DNA of 11,464 nt from Stephanodiscus triporus (GCA_036939755.1 JALLAZ010000879.1:1-11464); one strand, 5' to 3'. Shown: positions 1 to 7,866, numbered from the stretch's first letter. A program made the numbers and translations. Notes: generated from the letters alone by a model not told the origin.

Positions 1-123
1 ACCAGCTGCGAAGAAGAAGAAGACAGCGTTTGCTCTCTCAACTAAGAAGACTGAGCCACCAGCTGCGAAGAAGAAGAAGACAGAGAAGACAGTGTTTGCT
101 CTCTCAACTAAGAAGACTGAGCC
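1..123 (+). repeat. Imperfect tandem repeat, two units (57 and 66 bp)
   Basis: Bases 1-57 and 58-123 are the same unit. The second copy carries a 9-bp in-frame insertion and one substitution. Both lengths are multiples of three, so the reading frame of the Lys-rich tail is kept. The array may continue to the left of the window. Confidence 0.85.
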
Positions 124-157
124 TACAATGAAAAACTTACAAACGTTCTTCTGTTAA
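1..157 (+). CDS. 3' end of a Lys-rich protein with a C-terminal PIP-box-like motif (5' end outside window)
   Basis: The frame beginning at base 2 is open from the window edge to a TAA at 155-157, giving about 51 residues. It contains two near-identical Lys-rich blocks, each beginning PAAKKKKT and ending with FALSTKKTEP. The protein ends TMKNLQTFFC. MKNLQTFF fits the PCNA-interacting-peptide spacing (Q/M, then L/I/M three residues on, then two aromatics three residues further), and it sits at the extreme C-terminus after a basic tail. That arrangement is known from RNase H2B, DNA polymerase eta and the POLD3 subunit of DNA polymerase delta. The inference is a nuclear protein that docks on the PCNA sliding clamp during replication or repair, but too little remains to say which. 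A second frame (beginning at base 3) is also open until a TGA near 129, but it gives only Arg/Leu-rich low complexity. The fragment could instead be a histone-H1-like tail with a chance PIP match. Confidence 0.55.
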   Translation, partial: PAAKKKKTAFALSTKKTEPPAAKKKKTEKTVFALSTKKTEPTMKNLQTFFC

Positions 158-574
158 GAAGGAAGAAGTATGTTTGCTAATTACATGATCACCCGAATGA
201 TTACAGGCATCACTGAATCATTCGGGGTGACAGTTGTAGACCGTGGCAAGACGGGGAATCTTAATGCACTCGATGTCTACACAGACAAGTTGCCCTTTGA
301 TCGAGGATAGGCAATCGTGTCCATAGAGCTTGGAAAATGAACTTCCCCATTCATAGTGACTTCTTACTTGTTTCAAAAGACACCGAAGACGCACCAATCT
401 TTTTTGCAACTAACTTATGCCATACAGTCTATCCCTCTTTATATACAAATTGGAAATTGATTGACATATCCCATTATCCTTTTGAAACTCTACCGCAGAG
501 AGCACCTTGATATCATTATTATAATCACACGCACGCAAAGTAGTCATAACGAATATACCATAATATTACAGACG
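158..574. other. Intergenic region between the Lys-rich gene and the convergent Ser-rich gene
   Basis: No gene is supported here. A 63-codon minus-strand open frame (218-409) has no recognisable domain and lies between two gene 3' ends, so it is probably chance. The stretch is AT-richer than the gene to its right, and the only structure I see is the hairpin at 189-230. It must hold the 3' UTRs and polyadenylation signals of the two flanking convergent genes, but I cannot place those sites with confidence. Confidence 0.6.
189..230. terminator. Inverted repeat / hairpin 32 nt after the Lys-rich gene stop
   Basis: CCCGAATGATT (192-202) is perfectly complementary to AATCATTCGGG (216-226), separated by a 13-nt loop. 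The pairing extends outward by TCA/TGA with a single bulged G. It could be a 3'-UTR RNA structure, or a palindromic site at the DNA level. The terminator label is only a position-based guess, because nuclear genes do not need such hairpins for termination. Confidence 0.45.
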
Positions 575-1722
575 TCAATCGTACGGAAGATCAGGAGGCT
601 TAGCCACTGTTATTCCGGGCGATTTCTTAAGGATCGAATTCACAAACCCTGCGGGACGCATGACATTCGAGCGAAACTCAACCCAACAGTCTCCTTTGCC
701 ACTTTTCGCGTCCACCTTAACCGAGGTCGTGTCAATGCCATCGCTCTTGCCCTCCGAGGTGACGTGCGCGCTCTGCAACTCCGCAACTGAGCCGGCAAGC
801 AGCGACTCTTGCGATTCATCGAACGATCTCGACAATACCCACCCATCGGCGGCGGCCTCGGATATCCTGATTTCCAGCCCCGTCACGGACGGATGGCTCA
901 CTATGAGACTGCCCATCTGACCGTGTCCGCGCCAGCCAATTTTGGACGTTCTACCGCCCAGCTTCCCCTCGACCAACTCCCGCGCTTCCTCCAGCGAATC
1001 GCACTGAAAGACCAGGGTGGGGGGGGGAAGACGTACATCCTCGCGCGCCGCCGGTATAGGACGAAGGACAAGGCCACGATTCGCCGTCGAGCGCATCCTC
1101 TTCGTCGTGTCTTTCGCAACGGCGAAGTCCGATCCAATAGAACATTGGTATAACCCGGGAAGCGGTCGGGAAAGCGACGACTTCGACAATATCGTTTGGA
1201 CGGACGTGGCCCCTTCGCCGGCGAAGAAGGGCAGGACGAGCTCCCTCAATCGGCCGCCACCGACGCGATCGGACGGCGGCGGTGAATGGATGATGCCCGC
1301 ACGGCGGCGGTCCGTCGTCGATCCCTCGGACGAAGAGGTCGACGACGAAGACGACGCGCGGTGGGGAAATAACGGCGTCAGATCCAGTTCCGGCGAAAAG
1401 GTGGGATCCGTCGTCGTCGGGACGATCCAGCGTGGATCCGGCCGTCCGCCCGCGATCCTGCCCAGCGCGTGCGCCAACAGGCCTCTCGCGCGCGCCATCG
1501 GCAGGCGGGCCGACGCGAACGCCTTCGCCAGCCTCCGCCTGCATTCGTTCAGGGCGTCGCGACGACGTGCGTCGGGGTCGACGTCGACGCCTGACGACGA
1601 CGACGACGACGACGGGACGTGACCGTCGGAGTAGTGGTGCGATCCGTGCATGGCGATCAGACGGAGAGGGGAGGGCCGCGCGTCGTCGTCGACTTCGACG
1701 TCGGCCGATCCGTCTTTCTCCG

Positions 1723-1757
<35 letters not shown>

Positions 1758-2161
1758 AGCGACAGGAAGTGCAATATCGTGCCGCTCTCCGGACACGCGC
1801 ACGCCGTCGAATCCCACGACGTCGTCGACGACATCGACGTCGACGATCCGAAGTGCAGCTCGTCCAGGACGTCCCTGCTCCTGCCGCCGCCGCCGGCTTT
1901 CGTCGTCGTCGTCGTCGGCGCGATGCGTATCCGCGGAAGTCGGAAGAGTTCGCCGAGGAATTCGATCGCCGACGCGGACCGCGCGGGACCGGGCGAGAGG
2001 AAGGTGAGCACAATCCCGACCCCCGACGACGGCGGCGGCGGCGGGGAGGAGGAGGAGGAGGAGGAGGTCGTGGCGGCTCGGCGGGCGCCGGCGTATGATC
2101 GCATCCCGCCATTGCCGCGGACGACGCGGCTCGCTATCATCGATGATGATGTTGTGTTCAT
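575..2161 (-). CDS. Uncharacterised Ser-rich protein, 528 aa, possibly organelle-targeted
   Basis: The single open frame runs from ATG at 2161-2159 to a stop at 575. I do not recognise the family. Residues 1-35 are basic, rich in Ser/Thr/Ala and without acids, like a mitochondrial presequence, and there is no hydrophobic signal peptide. Homopolymer runs follow: Ser 33-39, Pro 40-44, Ser 136-146 and Ser 183-189, encoded by trinucleotide microsatellites. An Arg/Ala-rich helical stretch spans about 198-240. The complex, plausibly folded part is 300-528. Residues 48-75 (VLTFLSPGPARSASAIEFLG...) and 382-433 (TLVFQCDSLEEARELVEGKL...) loosely recall the first strand-helix units of VOC/glyoxalase modules, but I see no metal-ligand pattern, so this is speculation. 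It shares a short divergent promoter region with the PsbP-like gene. The non-repetitive C-terminal half argues that this frame is real. Splicing cannot be excluded. Confidence 0.65.
1593..1613. repeat. (GAC)7 microsatellite inside the Ser-rich gene
   Basis: Seven GAC units on the plus strand encode the Ser 183-189 run on the minus strand through TCG codons. Confidence 0.85.
1725..1757. repeat. (GAC)11 microsatellite inside the Ser-rich gene
   Basis: Eleven perfect GAC units encode the 11-residue Ser run (136-146) of the minus-strand protein. The same tract generates poly-Asp, poly-Arg and poly-Val open frames on other frames, which explains many misleading ORFs over 950-2240. Confidence 0.9.
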
Positions 2162-2328
2162 GGTGGTGGGCGCCGTGGTCTTGTCATCTCATCCCCGTTG
2201 GTCCGCGGTCGACTTGCTGTGTTTTGAGTCAGAAACATAAAAATGGCGGGGTGCAGCGAGCGCGCGTCCGTCCGGCCGGATCGGATGGGACTACCGCCGC
2301 ATAAATCTTACTACTGTACTACCTCGCG
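2162..2328. promoter_or_regulatory. Shared divergent promoter region of the Ser-rich and PsbP-like genes
   Basis: Only 167 bp separate the two start codons. The region contains TGAGTCA (2225-2231), the palindromic AP-1/bZIP-type core. It also has two AT-rich boxes in an otherwise GC-rich stretch: CATAAAAAT at 2236-2244 and ATAAAT at 2301-2306. The second lies about 25 bp before the PsbP-like ATG, so it is more likely 5' UTR than TATA box. The region is seen directly; the roles of these sites are inferred. Confidence 0.4.
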
Positions 2329-3412
2329 ATGATGACAACTACTCCGACGGTTTACGCAGCCGTTCTCGCCCTGGCGTTGCTCAGGGGATCGATTTCCTTC
2401 GTGCCCACGTCCCATGCGCCGAGTCGCTCGTCGAATGCAGTCCTCCTCGGACGACGACTGCACGGCGACGACAACAACGACGTCGGCAGCAGCGGCAGCA
2501 GCAGGCGGGAATTCGTCGATCGGGGCGCCGCGGCGATCGTCGCCGTCGTGGGGGGGACGACGACGATCGCCGCGGCGTCGGTCCTCCCTCGATCGTACGC
2601 GGCGAATGCCGCCGACGTCGACACGGAGAATTTCCTCAAGACCGGCATGGTCTCGATGCCCATGGGCGTGAGCGGGCAGGCGGGGAAGGCGAAGCCGGTG
2701 ACCGGCGTCGTGCTGAGGGAGGGGAGCGACATCCGACGGGACGAACGATCGGGGGGGGTGTTGGCGGAGATACTCGTCGGGAAGTCGTCGAATCCAATCC
2801 CCGTCCTCGCCGGCTTCTCGTCTCCGTGGCCTCTCGCGAGGGGGGGATTGTTCGACGTCGAGTGTCGCGACTCGGGCACTGGAGACGGCGCGTTCCTCGC
2901 GGTGGCACCCGCCGGGGGTGTAGGGGGCGTGGCCGATCTGCCCAAGTCGTTCTTCACCGATAGTTTATTCTCGTCCACCGGGCGCTTCTCGTTCTACGGC
3001 TCTCCCACCGACATCAGGGTGAAGAAGAGCGACGTCGACGGGGCGTACCGTTACCTCGAGATTCAGTTCAGCAGCCTATCCCAGGTAAGTAAGAGAAGTC
3101 GGTTGCCGTTTCTTCTTCATCTTCTTTTTCGCCTTCGTGGGCCGATGACGAATCAAATATTTTTCGCTTTCGTCGCTGTATAATATATCCTAGTCGACGA
3201 ATTCGGAAATACCTCGCACGGCCCTCGTCGCGGCGACGATACCCGAGGGGTCGGACTCGGTGGTCATGCTCGTGGGTAGCGCCACCACGAATCGCTGGAG
3301 GCGGGGCTCGGAAAGTGCTGTCAGGGACGCAGTCGGCAGCTTCAGGGCGACCCTCGCTCCCGCGTCGGGGATGAAGGCCAGGGCGAAAGGGAGGGCGGAC
3401 AGTCTCACTTAG
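2329..3412 (+). CDS. PsbP-like thylakoid lumenal protein, two exons (2329-3084, 3194-3412)
   Basis: Splicing out 3085-3193 joins 252 codons to 72 codons in phase, giving 324 residues. Residues 1-23 form a signal peptide with a hydrophobic core (VYAAVLALALL) ending before Phe24 in GSIS/FVP, the S/F context of diatom plastid presequences (ASAFAP-like). A second targeting unit follows: twin-arginine SRREF (58-62), a hydrophobic run (67-86) and an ANA/A cleavage site near 94-95. This indicates Tat-dependent delivery to the thylakoid lumen. The mature part resembles PsbP-family proteins, most clearly near the C-terminus: GAYRYLEIQFSSLSQ is continued in exon 2 by S-T-N-S-E-I-P-R, then VVMLVGSATTNRWRR and a final SFRA helix. 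PsbP family members assist or stabilise photosystem II or other lumenal complexes. Which paralogue this is cannot be told from sequence alone. It is distinct from canonical PsbP in its Gly-rich insert (about 187-202). Confidence 0.82.
3085..3193 (+). other. Spliceosomal intron of the PsbP-like gene (109 nt, phase 0)
   Basis: The donor is CAG/GTAAGT and the acceptor is ATATATCCTAG/T. Reading through without splicing replaces the conserved PsbP C-terminus with unrelated residues and a stop at 3181-3183. Removing the intron continues the PsbP-type sequence in the same phase, which is strong support. Confidence 0.85.
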
Positions 3413-3704
3413 GTAGGGATCCAAGGAGCATCGAACGTCTCCGCCGACGACGAATGTTAACGAGAAGCATCTAAATCGACACTTAGTTGCTCTCTCACTA
3501 ACCCCCTCACTCCTCTCACAATTGATGATAGCACGATGAATTCTACTTTCGACGCAAAATGATACCCCCAAAATGCCAAAAACACACGATTCCTTCTTTT
3601 CTAAAGCTGGTGGTACTTCTCATCCCAACGCAGTTGATCTCTCACAACAGAGGTCTAAATGAAAATAATCATAATAAATTATGTAGATTTCAATCTTACC
3701 CTAC
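3413..3704. other. Convergent intergenic region (3' ends of the PsbP-like gene and PEX1)
   Basis: I see no gene here. Composition shifts from GC-rich on the left to AT-rich on the right. AATAAA at 3673-3678 on the plus strand could be a polyadenylation signal of the PsbP-like gene, but it lies 260 nt past the stop and the match is weak evidence. A CT-rich tract at about 3487-3520 is the only other visible bias. Confidence 0.5.
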
Positions 3705-6700
3705 TTATCGAAGAGATGTCTTCAATCCACGACCACTCTTACCATAGGAATCCTCTTTTATTCGGTGATCGCCAAAAGAGGCATAAATGCCTTGTAACAT
3801 CTGTCTATCACTAGGAAGCAACGAAGGTCTTGTTCGCCTGAATGCCTCCAGGATGTGGCACTTTCGTAATAACGCAGGGCATTGAGCACCGCCATCATTT
3901 GCATCAAGAACTTCGTGGACACAAAGTAAGCGTGCAGTATCCAGCACTGCTTTCATATCTGCTGCAGAAAAATCTCTGGCATAATCGCAGCCTTGGCAGA
4001 AAGAATCGTGGCAATTTCCACCCTGCTGTATACGAGAAACTTCGTCATCAACATTCCTTGTATCAAGGAGGAGGGATGAAAACAGGCTATTCCATTCTGA
4101 CAGATTTTCTGGATATCCCACGTAAACATGCTTCTCCAGTCTACCCGGACGCAGAAGCGCTTTGTCGATTTTGTCAGGACGTGATGTCGCCGCGACCACA
4201 TAAATGTGGCTCGCCTTCTTGTTACGCTCTGCACCATCCAGCAAGGTGAGGAGTTGATTCACCACTCGATCAGTAACGCCCGTATGATCGGATCCACGCT
4301 GTGGAGCCAAGGAGTCGAACTCGTCGAAAAATATCATAGACGGTGCGGCGGCAGTCGCGCGAGCGAAGAGCTGGCGAACGTTTGCCTCGGACGCCCCGAT
4401 GTATCGGTCGAGTAGTTCGGGGCCGCGGCATGTGATCAGGGTCAACTTTGCCTTTTTTGCAAGAAGAGGCACAATGAAGCTCTTGCCGGTTCCGGGTGGG
4501 CCGTAGAGTAGTATCCCTGTCGGTAATGCCATCGGCGCGTTATCGTAGACTGACTTGAACTTCATCGGATGGATTATGATGTCATGAAGAGATTGCCTCG
4601 CTTTGTAGAGTCCACCTATTGACGTCCAATCCATTGAACACAAATTGTGTTCAATATCAGCCAATTGCTGAGAAAGTGGAGAGTAATTGTCAAGGATAGA
4701 TGAAACATCAATTTCCAGAATTTCCAACGAAGACAGATTCTTTTCATCTCGTGCTTCGAATGTGCTGCTTGGCTCTGATGATCGATCATGGAAGCTGCGC
4801 AAGTAATGCTGATGCACAATTCGAGTCGCAACTATCTTCAAGTCTTTAGGCCTGAACCCATCTGTATCCTTGCCAAGGCGGGAGATGGCGTGTGGGATAA
4901 TATCATTAGAGCGTGGCACATTTCTGAAAATTTTGTTAACAAGAAATTGGGCCCGCTGGGGAGAATCAAGGGAAGGAACTTCAACCATGGAATGAAAAAG
5001 TCCAGACTCTTTGTATCGAGTCGATAGAGAGTCTTTGTCACGGCATGTGCAGATCAAAACGACGCCATTCGAACCACAAGAGCTCATATGTCCAAAAACT
5101 CTAGAGCAATGTCTTGATTGTAATAGTAAATGATCAACAATAACTTTGACTTGAAACACCAATGCTGGATTGAGCTGATGGTGATGAATGCTACCATCGC
5201 CATCCACACTTGAATACTCAACGTTCGGAATTAGAGCATCTAAATCATCAAGGACCAGAATCGAAGGTTGCTTGTGCAAGGCTTCTTGAAATGACAGTTG
5301 AATTTGCTCAAGAATAATTTGAATGTTTGCACTGGTCGCTTGTAGCTTCTTACAATCAAGGTAGACAGTTGCAAATAGATCTGATATACATAGCTGGGAC
5401 GCTGAAGTCATTGATAGGTGAGTTTTTCCAGACCCTTCATCGCCAGTTATCATGACCGCATGATTTCTGATTGATAGTGATGCATTTGCAATTGTGGGAT
5501 GATAGATGATTTGCCTGGAGGATTTCACAACACTATTGATTGCCGAAGTGAAGCCCACAGATGATTCTTCTGAAATCGGTACTAGAAATGAATCTTTGTT
5601 TAACTCCAACGACACGGCATTATCCGCATCATCAAGTCTCACATTAGATGCTGAGAGCTTCTTCAGGTCTCTCGCAGTTATAATTGGAAGAAGACCAGAA
5701 CTACTATTTAGCGGACTGTCTATCCTGTTGAAGGAATCGTCAGCATGAGCCAGGACTGGGTGAATTTTGAGCTTGAACAAATCAGCACGACGATCCAGCC
5801 AATCCAGGCCAAGACCACGCAAAAAGTCGGCAGGAACAAGAGACCCAGAGCTGAAAACTGGGTCGATTTTCTTTGGAACTCTTGGCGACACATTGGTATT
5901 GTCCACATTGGTGTTTCCGAATCTGTCAGATGTTGGCATAGTGTTAAATACTTCAGAAGAGGTCCAAGGGTGCAGAGTTACATTGCCTTGCACCCCGCCG
6001 ATGCTGTTCACAACATTTGATTCAGACCAAGCCTGGACCGAGACCCAATCTGACAAGGGTGTAACACCCAGCTGATATCGAAGAAGAATATTCATTCCAA
6101 TATGCCCACAATGCGTGCAGTTGGATGCATAAACTATAGCCACGGCTACTTTGGAGGCAGTTTCTTCTCGTTTAGCTTCTCTCGACTGGGAATATTTGGC
6201 ATATGGTCCTTTCACTTTTCTTATCGTCACGACCATCGGTGGCAAATCCATATCAGTACAATTGATTTGGTCGTTCGGACAACATTGGGCGATGCACTGC
6301 TGATAACCAGGAAGTTGTATTAGAGTTGAAGGATGGACAGACACAAAACCCAATGATGGGTTTGGCAAAGACAATGATTCTTCCTCTATAGAATGTGTTT
6401 GAAAAATATCCGAGGAGATGGGCTGAACACGAAGAGGAGAGCTCGGACTGTGTATAGGTTCCACATGTGGCGAACGCATGGATTCTTTGTCCTGAATAGG
6501 TTCTTCTTTTCTCATACGGGGTTTCGGAATTATCACGACTTCTGTCTCTGCCATAAGACGCACGCATTCATGACAATCAGTGCTGACTGTGCTCCTGTGA
6601 TTGCAATCATCGCAAGAGATATCGGTAGATGAATCAAACTCCGAGTCACTTGTAAATGATGCATCACATTCGTCTGATGTGAAGGTGTTCATACTTCGAT

Positions 6701-7343
6701 TTGACGACGTGACAAAGCCATCGTCAACTACCTTGATCCATGCCGCAGACTCCAAAGTTCCCAAGCGCCCCCCAAACCTCAACGGCAATACTTGATTTAG
6801 AGACACTACCGTTACTTGATTCAACAAACCCCCGTCCTCTAAAATGTTAGATTCCATTTCAATCATTTCCCAATCAGAAACAGTGAGCGGCTCGAATGAA
6901 ACTCGTTCTGCAATTGGCACATTTGAGAGGGGGCGAACTGATGCCAATACAGGCTCACTGGTAGAGTTAAATACCGAATGGAGCGACGGGTGCAAATCGA
7001 GCGGCAGTTCGATGATGCCCACGTTTCTCGTAGGCCCGTCAGCCGCGGGAGTCCCGCCATTGTACGAAGAATATAGGATGATGCAACCATCGCAGCTATT
7101 TTCTATCCCATCCAAGCTCGTAACGCCTTTAGGAAATATGACGATCTCCAACGGAAGAAAATCGACATCAGATCCTCCTCCTCCTCCTCCTCCTCCTCCT
7201 CCTCCATCATCACCGTGGGAGGGATGAGGCGAGAACAAGAGCGACGAGGCAAGTTTTCGTGCCGTTTGAGGTGCTAGTCGGACGAAAAGATTCCCCCGAT
7301 CCCTTTCCGACGGGCGAGGGGTTGCGATCAGCGTCAGACCCAT
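3705..7343 (-). CDS. PEX1: PEX1, peroxisome biogenesis type II AAA+ ATPase
   Basis: This is one uninterrupted frame of 1212 residues, close to the usual PEX1 length of about 1000-1300. The N-terminal domain (to about 210) includes RVSFEPLTVSDWEMIEME (148-165) and LLNQVTVVSLNQVLPLRF, which match the PEX1 N-domain signature EPL..DDWE / LL.Q. A low-complexity linker with Cys pairs follows (215-365). The D1 ATPase has Walker A GDEGSGKT (634-641) and Walker B ILVLDD (695-700). The conserved D2 ATPase has GPPGTGKS (948-955), MIFFDE (1003-1008), RGSDHTGVTDRVVNQLLT as in PEX1, sensor region AATSRP (1051-1056) and Arg-finger region LLRPGR (1063-1068). Family knowledge: PEX1 forms a hexamer with PEX6 that extracts ubiquitinated PEX5 from the peroxisomal membrane. 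The ATG at 7343 is the first in frame and leaves a complete N-domain. A poly-Gly run (47-57) interrupts the N-domain. PEX6, CDC48 and AFG2 are excluded by the N-domain and the DHTGVTDRVVNQ block. Confidence 0.93.
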   Translation of the reverse strand: MGLTLIATPRPSERDRGNLFVRLAPQTARKLASSLLFSPHPSHGDDGGGGGGGGGGGSDVDFLPLEIVIFPKGVTSLDGIENSCDGCIILYSSYNGGTPAADGPTRNVGIIELPLDLHPSLHSVFNSTSEPVLASVRPLSNVPIAERVSFEPLTVSDWEMIEMESNILEDGGLLNQVTVVSLNQVLPLRFGGRLGTLESAAWIKVVDDGFVTSSNRSMNTFTSDECDASFTSDSEFDSSTDISCDDCNHRSTVSTDCHECVRLMAETEVVIIPKPRMRKEEPIQDKESMRSPHVEPIHSPSSPLRVQPISSDIFQTHSIEEESLSLPNPSLGFVSVHPSTLIQLPGYQQCIAQCCPNDQINCTDMDLPPMVVTIRKVKGPYAKYSQSREAKREETASKVAVAIVYASNCTHCGHIGMNILLRYQLGVTPLSDWVSVQAWSESNVVNSIGGVQGNVTLHPWTSSEVFNTMPTSDRFGNTNVDNTNVSPRVPKKIDPVFSSGSLVPADFLRGLGLDWLDRRADLFKLKIHPVLAHADDSFNRIDSPLNSSSGLLPIITARDLKKLSASNVRLDDADNAVSLELNKDSFLVPISEESSVGFTSAINSVVKSSRQIIYHPTIANASLSIRNHAVMITGDEGSGKTHLSMTSASQLCISDLFATVYLDCKKLQATSANIQIILEQIQLSFQEALHKQPSILVLDDLDALIPNVEYSSVDGDGSIHHHQLNPALVFQVKVIVDHLLLQSRHCSRVFGHMSSCGSNGVVLICTCRDKDSLSTRYKESGLFHSMVEVPSLDSPQRAQFLVNKIFRNVPRSNDIIPHAISRLGKDTDGFRPKDLKIVATRIVHQHYLRSFHDRSSEPSSTFEARDEKNLSSLEILEIDVSSILDNYSPLSQQLADIEHNLCSMDWTSIGGLYKARQSLHDIIIHPMKFKSVYDNAPMALPTGILLYGPPGTGKSFIVPLLAKKAKLTLITCRGPELLDRYIGASEANVRQLFARATAAAPSMIFFDEFDSLAPQRGSDHTGVTDRVVNQLLTLLDGAERNKKASHIYVVAATSRPDKIDKALLRPGRLEKHVYVGYPENLSEWNSLFSSLLLDTRNVDDEVSRIQQGGNCHDSFCQGCDYARDFSAADMKAVLDTARLLCVHEVLDANDGGAQCPALLRKCHILEAFRRTRPSLLPSDRQMLQGIYASFGDHRIKEDSYGKSGRGLKTSLR
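7174..7205. repeat. (CCT)n microsatellite encoding poly-Gly in the PEX1 N-domain
   Basis: Ten and two-thirds CCT units on the plus strand read as GGA Gly codons on the minus strand, giving an 11-Gly run at residues 47-57. It falls between two conserved strands of the N-domain, so it is probably a tolerated surface-loop expansion. Confidence 0.9.
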
Positions 7344-7502
7344 TCATCCCCACACGCGAAGTAGAAAGCAGAAAATGTTCCAAAAAACAATTGGGAGGTG
7401 TTCGGGGTATCGTACTACTACCTACTTACATATTCTACCATACCGGGGTTTATGCACCACCGGGTTAACCCCGTTATTCTACCAAAGTACCACGCCTATC
7501 TC

Positions 7503-7540
7503 GGGGTCTGGCCGTCCGCTGGGCGGACGTGTCCAGCCCC
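7503..7540. repeat. Strong GC-rich hairpin
   Basis: GGGG-t-CTGG-c-CGTCCGC pairs with GCGGACG-tgt-CCAG-CCCC around a 3-nt TGG loop. This gives 15 base pairs in 38 nt with two small interruptions. It is not part of any credible coding region and sits about 160 bp upstream of the PEX1 start and 365 bp upstream of the RecQ-like start. Confidence 0.8.
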
Positions 7541-7778
7541 CGCCGGGTAGAGGCGCCTGTCCTTAAGTAATTTCGAAATAGAGTGGGACAAGGAGTCCCT
7601 CCCCCACACCATGGTGAAGCCCCGCACAAATCGCAGAAAATCATAGTATCGCACCTCACGCCCACCGCACTCCGCCGATCAAAATATCCTCCGGGATATA
7701 ACACATTCGGACCGGTGTCTGTGTCCCTGCCCATTTGTTTGGTGCTGGGCCTTGGCGTGGCGGCCCTGTGTGGCGGTT

Positions 7779-7806
7779 CTTCAACCCCCGGCGGGCGGGG
7801 GTGAAG
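7779..7806. repeat. Second GC-rich hairpin
   Basis: CTTCA-(A)-CCCCC pairs with GGGGG-TGAAG around a 7-nt loop, giving ten base pairs with one bulged A. It lies about 100 bp before the RecQ-like ATG. A smaller GGGCC/GGCCC pair lies just upstream at 7747-7766. Confidence 0.75.
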
Positions 7807-7830
7807 TGCTCCCATATCTCAATCTCCAAC

Positions 7831-7866
7831 ATTGATTATTCTCCCCCCATCGATTATTCTCCCCCC
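7831..7866. repeat. 18-bp tandem duplication ending in a C run
   Basis: ATTGATTATTCTCCCCCC and ATCGATTATTCTCCCCCC are adjacent copies with 17 of 18 bases identical. They are followed by an extended C tract to about 7876, immediately upstream of the RecQ-like start codon at 7905. Confidence 0.85.

Noticed and set aside
1..123. CRISPR-like or satellite array
   Set aside because: There are only two units, without spacers, and both lie in a reading frame encoding a Lys-rich tail. This is a coding repeat.
218..409. 63-codon minus-strand open frame in the left intergenic region
   Set aside because: It is short, has no motif, and ends inside the hairpin. No evidence supports translation.
461..790. 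109-codon plus-strand open frame overlapping the end of the Ser-rich gene
   Set aside because: Its second half is antisense to the better-supported gene and its first half is AT-rich, non-protein-like sequence.
951..2240. Several long open frames on both strands over the GAC/TCG repeats, including a 288-codon minus frame and a 196-codon plus frame
   Set aside because: They consist of poly-Arg, poly-Asp, poly-Thr or poly-Val generated by reading the same microsatellites in other frames. Only the 528-residue minus frame has non-repetitive protein-like sequence on both sides of the repeats.
2305..2328. Shared TACTAC-type motif upstream of the PsbP-like ATG and near 7411-7425
   Set aside because: The match is short and low-complexity, and the second occurrence has no consistent position relative to a start codon.
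3068..3571. 167-codon open frame on the minus strand across the PsbP-like 3' part
   Set aside because: It is antisense to the well-supported exon 2 and intron, has no domain, and is explained by the GC-rich coding sequence opposite it.
7474..7815. 113-codon minus-strand open frame with several Cys residues
   Set aside because: The Cys spacing (CDLCGASPWCGGG) tempts a zinc-finger reading, but the frame covers the hairpin cluster, is dominated by Pro/Arg/Gly from GC-rich sequence, and has no recognisable fold.
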